In this document: positions 47,995-58,640 of the stretch, piece by piece
Layout of the letters: every line of letters starts with the position of its first letter
Numbering within the stretch: position 1 is the first letter of the stretch
Source of the DNA: Setaria digitata
Lineage: Eukaryota; Nematoda; Chromadorea; Rhabditida; Setariidae
DNA length: 64,000 nt
Direction: 5' to 3'
Assembly: GCA_003640385.1 (NCBI GenBank)
Contig: RCAB01000143.1
Location: 62,001-126,000 of the forward strand
The notes under the pieces: generated by a model
The model's input: the letters and a program-made list of their open reading frames with translations, nothing else
Told to the model about the DNA's origin: nothing
Database searches by the model: none
Translations under genes and position numbers: made by a program

Positions 47995-48849
47995 AAGGGC
48001 TTTTTGAAATTTGAAAAAAAATAATAATAATAAAAAGCAAGCAAATTTAGCAAACTATCCGCATTGCTTCGACGAAATATCAATGCAACTTGAATACACT
48101 ATGGAAAAAATTATTAATGGACGGATACGTTTCACCCTGTGCTCTTATTCAAGAATATTTCATTACCTGTGACCTTAAAAATACAAATAGGAAATCCAGA
48201 ATTTTTATCAAGATTTTCTTCTTCTCAAGTTTGAAATTTGAAGTGACGAAGCAAAAGTAGAAGGGTGAAATGAAAACTTGTGACAGATTGAGAACAAAAT
48301 CTTGATAAGAAAGGGCCTAAGCTTGCTGTCAGTTGAAATAGCTGATGTCTTGGTGGCACATGCTGATTCGTGACGACTGACATAGTTTACTAAATTATCT
48401 GATAATTTCAGTAATTTAACAGGGAAAGTGGTATAGGACTAAATTAATTTAAACTTACAAAAGCAAAAAGGAAGAAAAATAAGCATAGGACAAAGATAAG
48501 AAGCGCAGCAGAAATATAAATTAATTCAAAAAATTAGTGCGAAATTCTAATTTTAGGAGTCAGTTAAAAATTGAAAATGATTCACCTAATGCCACTGTTT
48601 AGATTTTCTATAATAATAATTTAAAATACTAATTATTGATTATTAATTTACTAGCTAAAATACCACAATTATCATTAATGTTTATGCTCTTCAAAGAGAT
48701 TAATTATCATCGGTGCTTAAGCATTTGAATATTTCTTATCAAAGAATTCGCTAAAAATCGTTGAAAATTCAATTACTTTTCGTCCCCTTTCCTTTCTCTT
48801 TCCAACTTCCTTTTTTAAGAACAATTAGAATTTTAGATGAAAACACATA
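47992..48849. other. A+T-rich noncoding stretch
   Basis: No gene seen. Confidence 0.5.
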
Positions 48850-49047
48850 ATGTACTTAGTGATAATAAAACGCATTCCAGACTTGCTGGAATTGACAACA
48901 GTGAAACATTACGCCAGATTAAAAAGTAACTCTGCAAAGCAGATAACAAAATGCACAGCCACTCATCTACGAATCATTATTAATTCTTATCATTATCATC
49001 ATCTTTATCACTGTCAACATTTTCATGATATTTTAATATTTAGATGA
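48850..49047 (+). CDS. Hypothetical ORF, 65 codons
   Basis: ATG start; RIPDLLELTTVKHYARLKSN, then KCTATHLRIIINSY. The His/Tyr-rich end comes from a degenerate (ATC)n tract. First 45 codons plausible. Unrecognised. Confidence 0.3.
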   Translation: MYLVIIKRIPDLLELTTVKHYARLKSNSAKQITKCTATHLRIIINSYHYHHLYHCQHFHDILIFR

Positions 49048-49858
49048 CCAATATGCTAGTTGTAAAATATTCGCCAATTTCTGAAATAAACATCCCGTCT
49101 AAACGATGTCTATGAGATGGCTAACCAATGCCAAATAGATGATTAGAGGATGTGATCGCTTGGTGGAAAAATTTGTTATTCTTAATTCTCAATCACAAAA
49201 TCATAATGATGCAACTACTTATCATCATGATCATTTTCAATCATATAGTGACAGCGGTGATTGGTAATCTTAGTGCCCATATAATGCCAATATAAGTAAT
49301 TCTATATTTAATTATTTAATGAAATTGATAATTAGTAATTTCTTCTGCAATACGAAAGTTTGCATAGGCACGGTCATTATCAATCACTGCTACCATGTGA
49401 CCAAATCAAATTAGTTACATCCCATAAAATTTAGTATTTTAGTAAGACCATATAAGTGATGCATCATCGAAATTGGTTTTTTAGCAGGAAAAGAAAAAAA
49501 TATTTCAAGGCCTAAAATTTTCAGCAACAAAAACTTCGCTTCAAAACTTTAAATTCCTGCAAACAAAAATCAATTTGACAACAAATTTTTAATAGTAAAG
49601 AAGCCAAGAAAGGAAAAAGACAAAGGGAGAAGAGACAAAAGCAAAATTAATCTATTTGTCCAAGCAAAACATTAAAATAGGTGTGTTTAATGGCAAACAC
49701 ATAGTAAAGAGAAAAAAAAAAATGGCATCTTATTGAAAAAAAAAAAAAAGAAAAAAAAAAGAAGGAAAAGAAATAAAGAAAGGAACGCTTTTTCAAAAAA
49801 AAAAAAAAACTGAAATTACAACTGTGTTGTTGACAAGAATGTTGACAGCGAAAGATGA
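49048..49858. other. A+T-rich noncoding stretch
   Basis: Several A runs at 49700-49810. No gene seen. Confidence 0.5.
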
Positions 49859-49942
49859 TTATGCGGACAGTAATCCACAAAGAGCCATAAAATGAAGTAG
49901 TAGCTGAGAGTTCAGGCTTGTGGAGAACATGAGCCAAGCCAT
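49859..49942 (-). CDS. Signal-peptide-like small ORF, 27 codons
   Basis: ATG in good context; hydrophobic and ending LHFMALCGLLSA, a shape like a secretory signal with a small-residue cleavage site, then TAA. Real only if spliced before the stop. A second frame through the same DNA runs to 49647 but is Phe-rich. Confidence 0.18.
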   Translation of the reverse strand: MAWLMFSTSLNSQLLLHFMALCGLLSA

Positions 49943-50317
49943 AACGATCACACGAAATGGAAGAGGAAAGGAGGTTCTATACTCTTCCCTTTGATTTTCC
50001 TTGAAGATAATAAGCCCGTTTGGCCTTCATTGCAAATTTGAAAAAAAAAAAACACCATAGGGACAATGAAAAGGATGGCTAAAATGAGGCCATCTATTAC
50101 TGTATTTTCTTGGTCTTATTCTATCTTTTTTTTTTTGTTTTTATATTATTTGCTTATATGTTACTCATTAGTCAAACCAATTGAAAAAGATAAATTAAAA
50201 AGGACCGTTTGTTATATCAATTAATTTCAACTCCAGACGACAGATTAATTCTCGCTGAAGCACATCACAAAATGAGCAATTAGTTTAAATTGTTTCGTCA
50301 AGAAAAGTTAAATTGTA

Positions 50318-50377
50318 AGATTACAGGCAAAAAAAAAAAAAAAAAAAAGATTACAGGCAAAAAAAAAAAAAAAAAAT
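50318..50377. repeat. 30-bp tandem duplication ending in poly-A
   Basis: agattacaggc plus a long A run occurs twice (50318 and 50348). Confidence 0.95.
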
Positions 50378-50599
50378 TAAAGAGAAAGTAGAAGATTGAA
50401 GTGATTTTTTTAATTACGAAGTCTTACTGATAAGTAAATATTTATCAGTGCCCATAAACGATTAAATTTTTTCTTTTTTTGTCAACTAAATCAATCAGTT
50501 TTGAAGTTAATTTTCAAGACATTAATGCATTCAAACAATTTAGAGCTAATTGAAAAAAAGTCACCAATGAAAACAAAAAAGAGCTCTTCAGTATCAGTG

Positions 50600-50606
<7 letters not shown>

Positions 50607-50632
<26 letters not shown>
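50607..50632. repeat. Poly-A run, about 26 bases
   Basis: Uninterrupted A tract. Around it (49943-50832) no gene is seen. Confidence 0.9.
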
Positions 50633-50634
<2 letters not shown>

Positions 50635-50832
50635 CATAAACTGCTGAAGAAAAGAAAAACTGAAAGAGGAAAAAGTTACTAAAATTCTAAATGCAAGAAT
50701 AATAATTACGAGCCAAACAAAATTTACTGGCCTAGAAGGATTTCAGAAAAAGTTTCCACAATGATTCAGCATCTAATTTCACTTCTTCTTCTCCTTACAC
50801 AACACATCCAAATTTTCCTTTCATGTTTCACT

Positions 50833-51042
50833 TCACAGCAAGGTCAAGAAAGTGACAACTGTTCGCAGATCGAGTGGCATGACATGGCATAGTTCCAGGA
50901 AAGTCTTTTGAAACGTCAAAAGTAAATGATAGAAATTAACAACTGCTCCGCTCAATTCTCTGTCTCTTCTCGTCCTTCTCATTGTGGAAGAAAAAGCGAA
51001 TTCCATTGTGGATGATAAATTAGTGACCTGAACTTCACACAT
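50833..51042 (-). CDS. Hypothetical ORF, 69 codons
   Basis: ATG start in a patch richer in G+C than its flanks. Varied composition: MCEVQVTNLSSTMEFAFSS, a basic stretch (MRRTRRDRELSG) and a hydrophobic end (HVMPLDLRTVVTFLTLL). A plus-strand frame (about 51008-51124) starts over its 5' end. Unrecognised, but among the better single frames. Confidence 0.35.
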   Translation of the reverse strand: MCEVQVTNLSSTMEFAFSSTMRRTRRDRELSGAVVNFYHLLLTFQKTFLELCHVMPLDLRTVVTFLTLL

Positions 51043-51059
51043 TGTTGCGTTTCTTGAAG

Positions 51060-51107
51060 CATCAGAAGGACTCCAGCTACTCTACAGGCAGGCATCATCA
51101 GAAGGAC
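51060..51107. repeat. 12-bp direct repeat catcagaaggac
   Basis: Copies at 51060-51071 and 51096-51107, inside a G+C-richer plus-strand frame that reads HQKDSSYSTGRHHQKDNG. Confidence 0.9.
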
Positions 51108-51801
51108 AACGGGACAGTTTCAGCTTGATTATTCTTGATGCTGAATTTGAACTAAAAAGAGCATGTTGATTTAACTTTGGCTTAAAAATCCATTCATTCA
51201 CATTCGATGGATTGACAATTTGAAGATTCGATTCGATTCGATTGCCGGAATCTTAAAACGTGTCTAGCTTCTAGTCTCTAGGGAGATCTGTTTCACCGCA
51301 TTTCGTTAAAATTATTAGTTAAAAAAAAGCAAAACCATAGCTTTAAATAACTGAAGGGTGATGTCTCGTTTTGTCTTATTACTATCTTATTACTAATCAA
51401 ATTAATTATCATTGAACTCGCATAATTAATTTTAACAAATTCTCATATTTTTGGAGCATTATTTTTATAGTCTTTAAATGCAAAATATTTTTTTTCCTGG
51501 AATAGAAATGGAATTGCGGATTTCTGTTAAAATTAGTTGTACGAGTTCTGAAAAATAAATAAGCAAATAAAAAAATCCTCAATTTACATTAGTTGGAGCA
51601 AAATGGCAAAATCAAGTATTTTCAGTATTTTCCGGAATTGTTTTGTTAGAAAAATTTAGTTTGAAGGGTTTTCGACCCAGTTTTCTTCATCTTTCAATAA
51701 ATCTCCGACAATTTGCGAGAAAAATTCAATTTATCAAAAGTAGCGGTGGTGTTAGGTTTGCAGAAACAAAACCGTAATCTCGGCAGAAGTAAAAGGACAA
51801 A
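51108..51801. other. A+T-rich noncoding stretch
   Basis: A (GATTC)n-like tract at about 51225-51245. No gene seen. Confidence 0.5.
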
Positions 51802-51985
51802 TCAATTAATTAAGAAGAATTTTATTACACTCTTGTTCTTCTCGTCAACCTTTTCACAGCTGTCAACTGAGTAGACGCAATACGTATATGTCATTCCATT
51901 ACCGCTTCCCTGTTCTTTGGCGTGAAAATATAACTTTTTTTTTTTATTTTGAAAATTCAAGAAGCAATAAATCTTTTTTTTTTTT
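51802..51985 (-). CDS. Candidate terminal exon, 60 codons
   Basis: Very strong acceptor on the minus strand (tttttcccccttcttcag), then a Lys run coded by poly-A, then a balanced part (FHAKEQGSGNGMTYTYCVYS, SCEKVDEKNKS) to TGA. No partner exon found. The acceptor and last 40 codons are the attraction. Confidence 0.32.
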
Positions 51986-52299
51986 CTGAAGAAGGGGGAA
52001 AAACCCAAAAGATATAAAAATTACGTGTAAGCAACAAAAATAAGCCTGAAGATCCCGCTAAATTTCCTTTTATTTAGTAATAATTTAATCGATCAAATTA
52101 AGTTCTTGCAATTTGAATGAATTCCAATTCTTTTCAACTCGGATAAAACATTTTACTTTTTTAAGATTCAAAATTTTCAATTTTCTATTGAAATAAGAGA
52201 CGAAAATTGGCGGTTCGTTAAAAACGGTATGTCATCCAATACAACTTTTGAAAAGAAATTTTGTTCTTCAACAAGCGGCTGTTTATTCTATTAGTTAAG

Positions 52300-52767
52300 C
52301 TCATTAAAAAAAAAAAAAAAAAAAAAAAAATCGAAAAAGAAAAAGAAGTTAGTTGGAGCATACTCGACTGGAATCGTAAAGTCATAATAAAAGCTTTTAA
52401 ATTAGTATCGTTCATAATTTTTGAAAGATGAAAAAAAAAAAAAAAAAAAAAAAAAAAGAAAAATGGAAATAAAAATCTGAAACAAAAAACAAAAATCATT
52501 GCTAACTAACTGTCTTACACAATCATCACAAATATTACAAATGAAAATTTTTTTTTTAGAATTCAAATAAGAATGAATGGATATATGAAGCAAAAAGCGA
52601 GAAAAAAAAAAAAAAAAAAAAAACAAAGGAAGAAAGTTAAGATGATGAAGCTAGTTGTTAACGGGGAAGAACAAAGGATTAAAGTGTCTTAAAGTGTTTC
52701 GCAATTTTATGAGTTTATTTTACTCTTTTTATTCAACGATCGGATAAAAGCCATTAAATTGGCACAA

Positions 52768-52802
<35 letters not shown>

Positions 52803-52870
52803 GCTGAAGAAAAAGGAAGAAAATAAAGGAAATAAACGAAAAAAAGAAAAAAAAAAAAAAAAAAAAACGA
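52300..52870. repeat. Cluster of long homopolymers
   Basis: Runs of about 22-32 A or T at 52303, 52430, 52601, 52770 and 52849, the densest in the window. Poly-Phe frames here are artefacts. Confidence 0.9.
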
Positions 52871-53142
52871 AATGTTAGCATAACTCCTGTGCAGTTTCAT
52901 GTTTTATAAGCATGAAATGAACAAGACACAAACAAAACAAGCACCTCACATCGATCTTTTCCCAAAAATTATTTATCAACAATGAAATGATATTTTCAAA
53001 AATCGTTCCAGTTTTATCAACCGTTAAGCTTTATGGCTATAAAACATAGCTGTAAAAACAGGCGCTTAAAAATTTATTCGTAAAAATCGTACAATTCTAC
53101 TGTACAACAAATGTTATATTGTTGTAAAATTTATCCATCAAA

Positions 53143-53385
53143 TCATATCGCTATAAAAGTAATCCATCTCATACTACATTCTTTGTCACCTTTATAATAA
53201 CTTTTCTCATCAATTTTGTTTCCGTTATGAATTACAGTTGAAAACTCGTAATCATGACAACTGCTGCAAGTGATCTTACGTACGTGTGCACGTGTGACTT
53301 GAAGAAATACTAATAACTTTAAGACTATTGTTTTTTTTTTTTTTTTTTTTTTCTTTATAAAGCTACTTGTGATATATCGAAGCAT
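53143..53385 (-). CDS. Hypothetical ORF, 80 codons
   Basis: ATG start (MLRYITSSFI), a Lys run from a poly-T tract of the plus strand, then varied sequence: LVFLQVTRAHVRKITCSSCH with a CxxC pair, and HNGNKIDEKSYYKGDKECS. The Lys run may mask a frameshift. Unrecognised. Confidence 0.33.
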   Translation of the reverse strand: MLRYITSSFIKKKKKKKKTIVLKLLVFLQVTRAHVRKITCSSCHDYEFSTVIHNGNKIDEKSYYKGDKECSMRWITFIAI

Positions 53386-54108
53386 CGTGTTCTAAGCAGA
53401 AAATGAAATTCTTTAATTTGCAATGTGACTTGTTCTAGAAATTGCAAACAGGGTAGGTTATACAAACAGGTTACATGTGCTTTACCTCAAGTAATTCAGT
53501 TATAAAAGCTACCTTCAATTCTCTCTGTAATTAACTCTATGTCGATAATTAATTTGCATCAAAAAAAATTTCACAACCTATATAACTTTAAAATATCAAA
53601 TTTCTATTCTTTTCATCTCTGATTTCATTAAAAAAATCTTTTAAAAATGTTCAATTAAAAAAAAAAAAAAAAAAAAGCAAATGAATGCGAAAAAATGATC
53701 GAGCTGTCCCAAAAGAAAAAAGTTTTTTGCACGAATTTCTATCCACTTTTTTCTTTTCCAGAATAAATGAGAAGAAAGTTATTTTGTGACAATTTTTACA
53801 ATTCAACAAAAGCATTTTGAAATTATCTGTTAGTTAGAAAACTTATTGTCACTCTGCTCCTATACTATGCAGTTAATGCACTAAATGTTTCATCATTTTA
53901 ATGAATTTTTATAGGATGAAGCAGTAAGATATAAAAAAAAAAAAAAAACCAATTTGACATAATTTCCACCTTTGCATGTCAAATGTCAACTGATGGCGAT
54001 AATGATTGACTGATTAACGTTTTGTTGACAAAAATCACAAAATTGATCAATTCTACCGTATACTGAAATAACAGTAACTAATTCACTAGTACAATGTATT
54101 TTTTCCTT
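53386..54108. other. A+T-rich noncoding stretch
   Basis: A runs at 53657 and 53934. No gene seen. Confidence 0.5.
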
Positions 54109-54115
54109 CTTTCAG

Positions 54116-54282
54116 ATTTTCAACATAAAACCTGTCGTTGTGAATGAATGATCCAAGCCTCAGTGATACAGATCACAAGCTCTTATGATTTCTGAAGAAT
54201 ATTCAGACATCGTTGGAAAGTGTGTTGCTGAAAAATTCACTCATGCATCACCAGTTGTAAAATAATATGGCAGAGTTTTCTA
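54116..54282 (+). CDS. Candidate 5' exon with two short ORFs
   Basis: Strong acceptor (tttttccttctttcag), then an ATG about 26 bases on (MNDPSLSDTDHKLL, then TGA). A second ATG in another frame reads MISEEYSDIVGKCVAEKF to TAA. A possible donor (gtaaaa) lies just before that stop. The layout fits a trans-spliced 5' end, but neither ORF is long. Confidence 0.22.
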
Positions 54283-54747
54283 CAGCTTAACACTGATGCA
54301 AAATATTGCATACGTCTAAAACGTGAAACAAACGGATAAAATAATATCGATGTAGAATGATTAAATCCAATTACGTGTGTGAGACAATCGGCAAGGTTAA
54401 ATTAAATTTGGGGAAAAAAAAAACAAGTAAAATGAAACAAAATAAAACAAATAGGTGACCCTGGAGAACATTATGTTTATTTGTAAGAAATTGCAAGCTA
54501 AAAAAAAAAAATAAAACGACTAATTTAATTTTATACTTAGCGCAACTAGTTCATTTCCTCCTCTCCCTTTCTTTTTCAGAGGAAGGGACGCTTTTTCGAA
54601 TTTATTAATTATCTTTTATCTAATAAGTCCTCAATAGCCTGTAAATATATTGCGGAGGAAGTTCATCATTTCATCTTACTCCAACTTTCGTTTCCCAAAA
54701 CTTCATGGCAGCAAAGTTTCGACAGGAAAAGATGTCAAAATCTTAGC

Positions 54748-55000
54748 CATACTACAGGTATCTGAAATTTGCTTTAATTAAAATACTATTAGGACTTCTG
54801 CTGTTACTGCCACTGCTACTGGTGAGATAACAAAAGAGGAGACGGTAACTGCAGGTGACAGAAGAGGCGACAGCAACGGGCAGGTGACACAGGTGCCGAT
54901 GACATCGTCCAAACTCTTCTTTTCCAATTCGTCCAACTGTCTCTTCGGGAAACCCCTACCCACCCCTTGTCAACCTGCAAATGGGCTACAGTTCTTGTAA
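54748..55000 (+). CDS. G+C-rich island, open on both strands
   Basis: Plus strand: an exon-like stretch 54748-54819 (acceptor atgtcaaaatcttag, donor gtgaga) codes a hydrophobic segment (KILLGLLLLLPLLL). Another frame runs open to 55000 (TKEETVTAGDRRGDSNGQ, then SNSSNCLFGKPLPTPCQP). Minus strand: 54963-54778 is open (RQLDELEKKSLDDVIGTC). At most one is coding. The base shift itself is the firm observation. Confidence 0.3.
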
Positions 55001-55445
55001 AATCAAATCAAATCAACCAATCTAATAAATCGTCCCCTGAACTAACCAGCAAAATCTATGGTGCTGTCTGTCTGTCTGCAAATATCTAGGTGTGCACCTG
55101 AATCTCCCACACTTGAATATCAGTATTACTTTCGTGAAATGGACTCAGTTTCCACGGTATTTTGCACTCTCTCATCAATTACTGTTATTAAAATTGTAAA
55201 ATATATATATCAATGATTTGTAAAGCTCTATTAGTATGTCCATGGCAGCTGTCACATGACATTTATTCAATCTCATTCAGGTCAGTTAATTAATGTCTGA
55301 TCCATAATTAGCCTACCCATTTGTACATATATAATATATGTGTGTATGTATCTCTGTGCACACTCCATAATTAGTTCCATGATGATTAACAACAAAATAA
55401 CTCTAAAATTTACACTACATTTGTTCATTCGACAACAATAGAATG
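55001..55445. other. A+T-rich noncoding stretch
   Basis: (TGTC)n at about 55066-55078 and short TA runs. No gene seen. Confidence 0.5.
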
Positions 55446-55472
55446 TACACACACACACACACACACACACAT
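55446..55472. repeat. (CA)n microsatellite
   Basis: Perfect CA tract, flanked by TA-rich steps. Confidence 0.95.
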
Positions 55473-56158
55473 GTATATACATATAGTTGGTGCAAAGTGA
55501 CAAAATGCTATCCAAATGTTGATAGTTGAATATATTTTAGTTTCTGTTCAGTGCATTTTCAAACAACATCAGAAATTATTCATTTCACAACATATAATTT
55601 CAGAAGGCTTAAAAAAACGAAAAAAAAAAAAAAAAAAGAAAAGTTTTGTTTTATTAGGCAATATATATTTTCTCTATCAGTAAGAAAAAAAAAAAAAAAA
55701 AAACAGTTAAGTGAGGCGGCAGTAATCAAAGAACTTCAACTCATCTTTTAGAAGATTTTATAACGAAAGAAATCTATGAAAAAAAAAAAAAAAAAAAAAT
55801 CTATTGGCAACTTTTTTTAATCACTGCAATTTATGGAAAAATGATTGATTTTTATGAAAAATTCACCATTGCAATTTCTGATTGAATTAAGTTGCACTAT
55901 AATTTTTTTTTTTTTTTCAAATTAGCCTAATGATAATTCTCTGGAAAACAAAAGTAGTCGCTTTTACAGTAAATAAATACGAATTTGATATTTACTCAAT
56001 TGTTGATTTAACGTAGCAGTTGCAAAATTTTAATAATTTGTTGCAAAGTAATGAGGAAAATTCACGCGAAAAAAAAACGATACAGCTAAAGGGGAAATAA
56101 AATAACTGAAAGAAAACATTCGCATCAATTTGCTCAATATCAGTAATAGCAAAATCTC
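55473..56158. other. A+T-rich noncoding stretch
   Basis: Long A runs at 55620, 55686 and 55778 and T at 55903. No gene seen. Confidence 0.55.
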
Positions 56159-56347
56159 ATGATCAGTCCTGATACAGCGAAGGAAAAAGTAAACATAAAT
56201 TATTGGAAAATTTTAAAATTGAAATTTCCTAGGGATGTAAGATGGCGGCTAAAATTAGTCTTCAACCTTTCCTTTTCGTTCTGTTTCGTACTCGTACGAA
56301 TGAGTAAAACAGTGAATTTTAGAATTAGGAGAGTAAGAATTTCCTAA
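56159..56347 (+). CDS. Hypothetical ORF, 62 codons
   Basis: ATG start: MISPDTAKEKVNINYWKILK, basic RDVRWRLK, a hydrophobic segment (LSFSFCFVLV), then basic again. A donor (AGA|gtaaga) lies in phase 0 near the end. Possible single-pass membrane protein with basic flanks. It converges with the next ORF. Confidence 0.32.
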   Translation: MISPDTAKEKVNINYWKILKLKFPRDVRWRLKLVFNLSFSFCFVLVRMSKTVNFRIRRVRIS

Positions 56348-56353
56348 CTTGAG

Positions 56354-56551
56354 TTAGTGGAATGAAATGTCCAGAAAATGGAGTTGCAACAAGCTTTGGA
56401 GATCATAATCAAAAAGCTTTAATTTGCAAACTTCAATTAAGCTTAGCAAATCATACGGATGATTACATGCATATTGTTCAATTCCGCCGATTAGAATCAT
56501 TTTTGTTTCCATTTGAACGAAGTTTGACACTTTAAGGAATAAACTTTTCAA
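56354..56551 (-). CDS. Hypothetical ORF, up to 66 codons
   Basis: Longest form starts at TTG; ATG near 56512 gives 52 codons. Varied, low-Lys composition: MILIGGIEQYACNHPYDLLS, then Leu-rich helical LQSLLQLHFLD. A strong donor (CAACAG|gtaagc) lies just upstream on the same strand, so this could be a terminal exon. Unrecognised. Confidence 0.33.
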   Translation of the reverse strand: MKSLFLKVSNFVQMETKMILIGGIEQYACNHPYDLLSLIEVCKLKLFDYDLQSLLQLHFLDISFH

Positions 56552-56642
56552 GAACTTAGAAGTGAAATTAGCTTACCTGTTGGGACTTAGTTACTATTAG
56601 AGTATAACAAAGCAATTGCACTGATCAACATTTCACCTCTTT

Positions 56643-56813
56643 CCTTTGAAGGATGAAAAGCCTACTCTTAGCAATTATCACTGTCACTAGCCAGATGATA
56701 TCAGAGACGTCGTTCTCGGTGACATNCCCTTTGAAGGATGAAAAGCCTACTCTTAGCAACAATTATCACTGTCACTAGCCAGATGATATCAGAGACGTCG
56801 TTCTCGGTGACAT
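56643..56813. repeat. Near-identical duplication around an n
   Basis: 56643-56725 and 56728-56813 are the same sequence except for a 3-bp insertion (agcaatt versus agcaacaatt). The single n at 56726 separates them. Most likely two alleles joined at an assembly gap. Confidence 0.97.
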
Positions 56814-57439
56814 TGTTATCATCATCATCACCCTTTTCGTTAAATAGACGAATGGGCTAAACAAACCAGCGAACTAGTCAACTCGTCTGTTGACAAGTCC
56901 TCTCATTAATCTATCAAACACACACACACCTCATTATACGGTATTCTGCTTTTTGATGATTCATTTTTTTAATTTGAATTTGAAAAATTGAAAAATGATG
57001 GGTAGGAACTGAGCATTTGCAAAGTTTTCAGACTATTTCATTCATTTATTTATTTATTCATTTTTTTTTTCTTGAGGTGCAGTTGGAAAAGATAAAGAAT
57101 TATATTACCTATCTTAGAATCTCTGGAGAAAGAAAAAAATCGTATAGTTCTAGCAAAAAGTTTCATCATTTTCTCCCATTCAATATGATTAGATGAAGTG
57201 AGAAAAGAAAATCTGGAGGAAAAATTCTTTTAAACAGGAAAAAAGGTGAAAAATTGGAATTTGTTAATTTCAGAAAGTTTAAATTTCAAAATAATTATTA
57301 TATTCAATATTTTTATGCAAATAATACATGCATTAATACTTGGTTGGTGAGGTGAAATTTTTCGAAATATTTAATTAGTGCTATTGCCAAATCTAATTAG
57401 TTTCTCTCGCTCATTTCTATCCTCTTTCAGATATTTAGT
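56814..57439. other. A+T-rich noncoding stretch
   Basis: (ATC)n and (CA)n patches near 56818 and 56920, TTTA repeats at 57038-57062. No gene seen. Confidence 0.5.
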
Positions 57440-57622
57440 TCATAAATAACAGAAAAGAAACTTGACTATCCAACTTTTTTCTATTTCTTTTTTTCCTATC
57501 TTATTAAAACCACTCGTACCATTTGCCATTATTTTAATTAGACTAGGGCAAGCATTTTTTTTTTTTCTTTTGAGACGATGAAAAGATATAAATAAATCAG
57601 TAGTAATAATCACTTGAAACAT
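57440..57622 (-). CDS. Hypothetical ORF, 60 codons
   Basis: ATG at 57622. Short hydrophobic start, a Lys run from a T tract, then NACPSLIKIMANGTSGFNK and KEIEKSWIVKFLF. Possible exon; no clear splice sites. Unrecognised. Confidence 0.28.
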   Translation of the reverse strand: MFQVIITTDLFISFHRLKRKKKNACPSLIKIMANGTSGFNKIGKKEIEKSWIVKFLFCYL

Positions 57623-58473
57623 AATATCTGATTGATGTAACAAAGGAAAGGTCTAGTTAGTTCATAGCAAATTGGACGATTTGGAAGAAAAGAGAAAAGT
57701 CAAACACAGCATTAAATGGAGAAAGTTTTTTTTTTATGAAGACTAAATAATGGAATCTGTTTGAGTGAGAAGAAAGTGTGTAGGTACGTACCTCTTCAAT
57801 GTTCCATCATCCTAATTGTCTTCATTGTATATACGCAAATAATGAATACAATAGAATCTAGCCTAAGAAAGGTAGATTGGAGCATATTCTTAACGAGAAA
57901 AATTTCATAAGGCAGAAATCATTATTCTTGATGCACATCATCAGGTGAAAATGTCAAAATTCCTCTTAATTAATTAACACAGCAGCTAAACAACATTTCC
58001 ACATCAGATAATGAAGTTATCCATGTTTCATACTTATCAAAGTAATTAGCGCTTTTCTTCTTTCTCGTCATCCATTCAAACTTAACAAGGAAAAATTTTA
58101 GAAAGAAAAGTGTCGATTTCAGCTAATGACATATTTAATTGGTGCATAAGTTTCACTCTCATCTCAGAGAAAGCAAATGATAATACCAAATTCACTTGTA
58201 CGATTATTCGCTATTGTAATATAAGGTAGTGATAGTGACTTTCCAGGTATTGTTTGTTACTTGGTTAAAAATTCCTAAATTTATAATACGCTAATTACAT
58301 AAATTATTGCTTTATATTCCAACTTCCATTTGTCATCATCTTTGGGCCTTCAATTGTAATGCAAAAAACCTGAGCAAAATTTCTATTTTATCGTACTGGA
58401 AATAAATTTTAAACTTCTTCATGCTCTAAATGCTTAGTAAGTAGCAATTCTTTTTTTGTACAATTCAGTAGTT

Positions 58474-58476
<3 letters not shown>
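57623..58476. other. A+T-rich noncoding stretch
   Basis: No gene seen. Confidence 0.5.
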
Positions 58477-58527
<51 letters not shown>

Positions 58528-58533
58528 TATATA
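58477..58533. repeat. (TA)n tract
   Basis: About 20 TA units plus a short interrupted tail. A smaller TA run lies at 58624-58640. Confidence 0.95.
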
Positions 58534-58640
58534 AGGCACATGTAAGTTCAATTTTTTGTTTTAGTTTAACTCTATCTTTTTCGTAGAATCGTCTTTCATG
58601 TAATCACACATATGTGCATTTACATATATATATATATATC

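Noticed and set aside
47834..48083. Minus-strand Ser/Leu/Pro frames
   Set aside because: Coded by the (GA)n tract.
52218..52626. Phe-rich minus frames
   Set aside because: Produced by long A runs.
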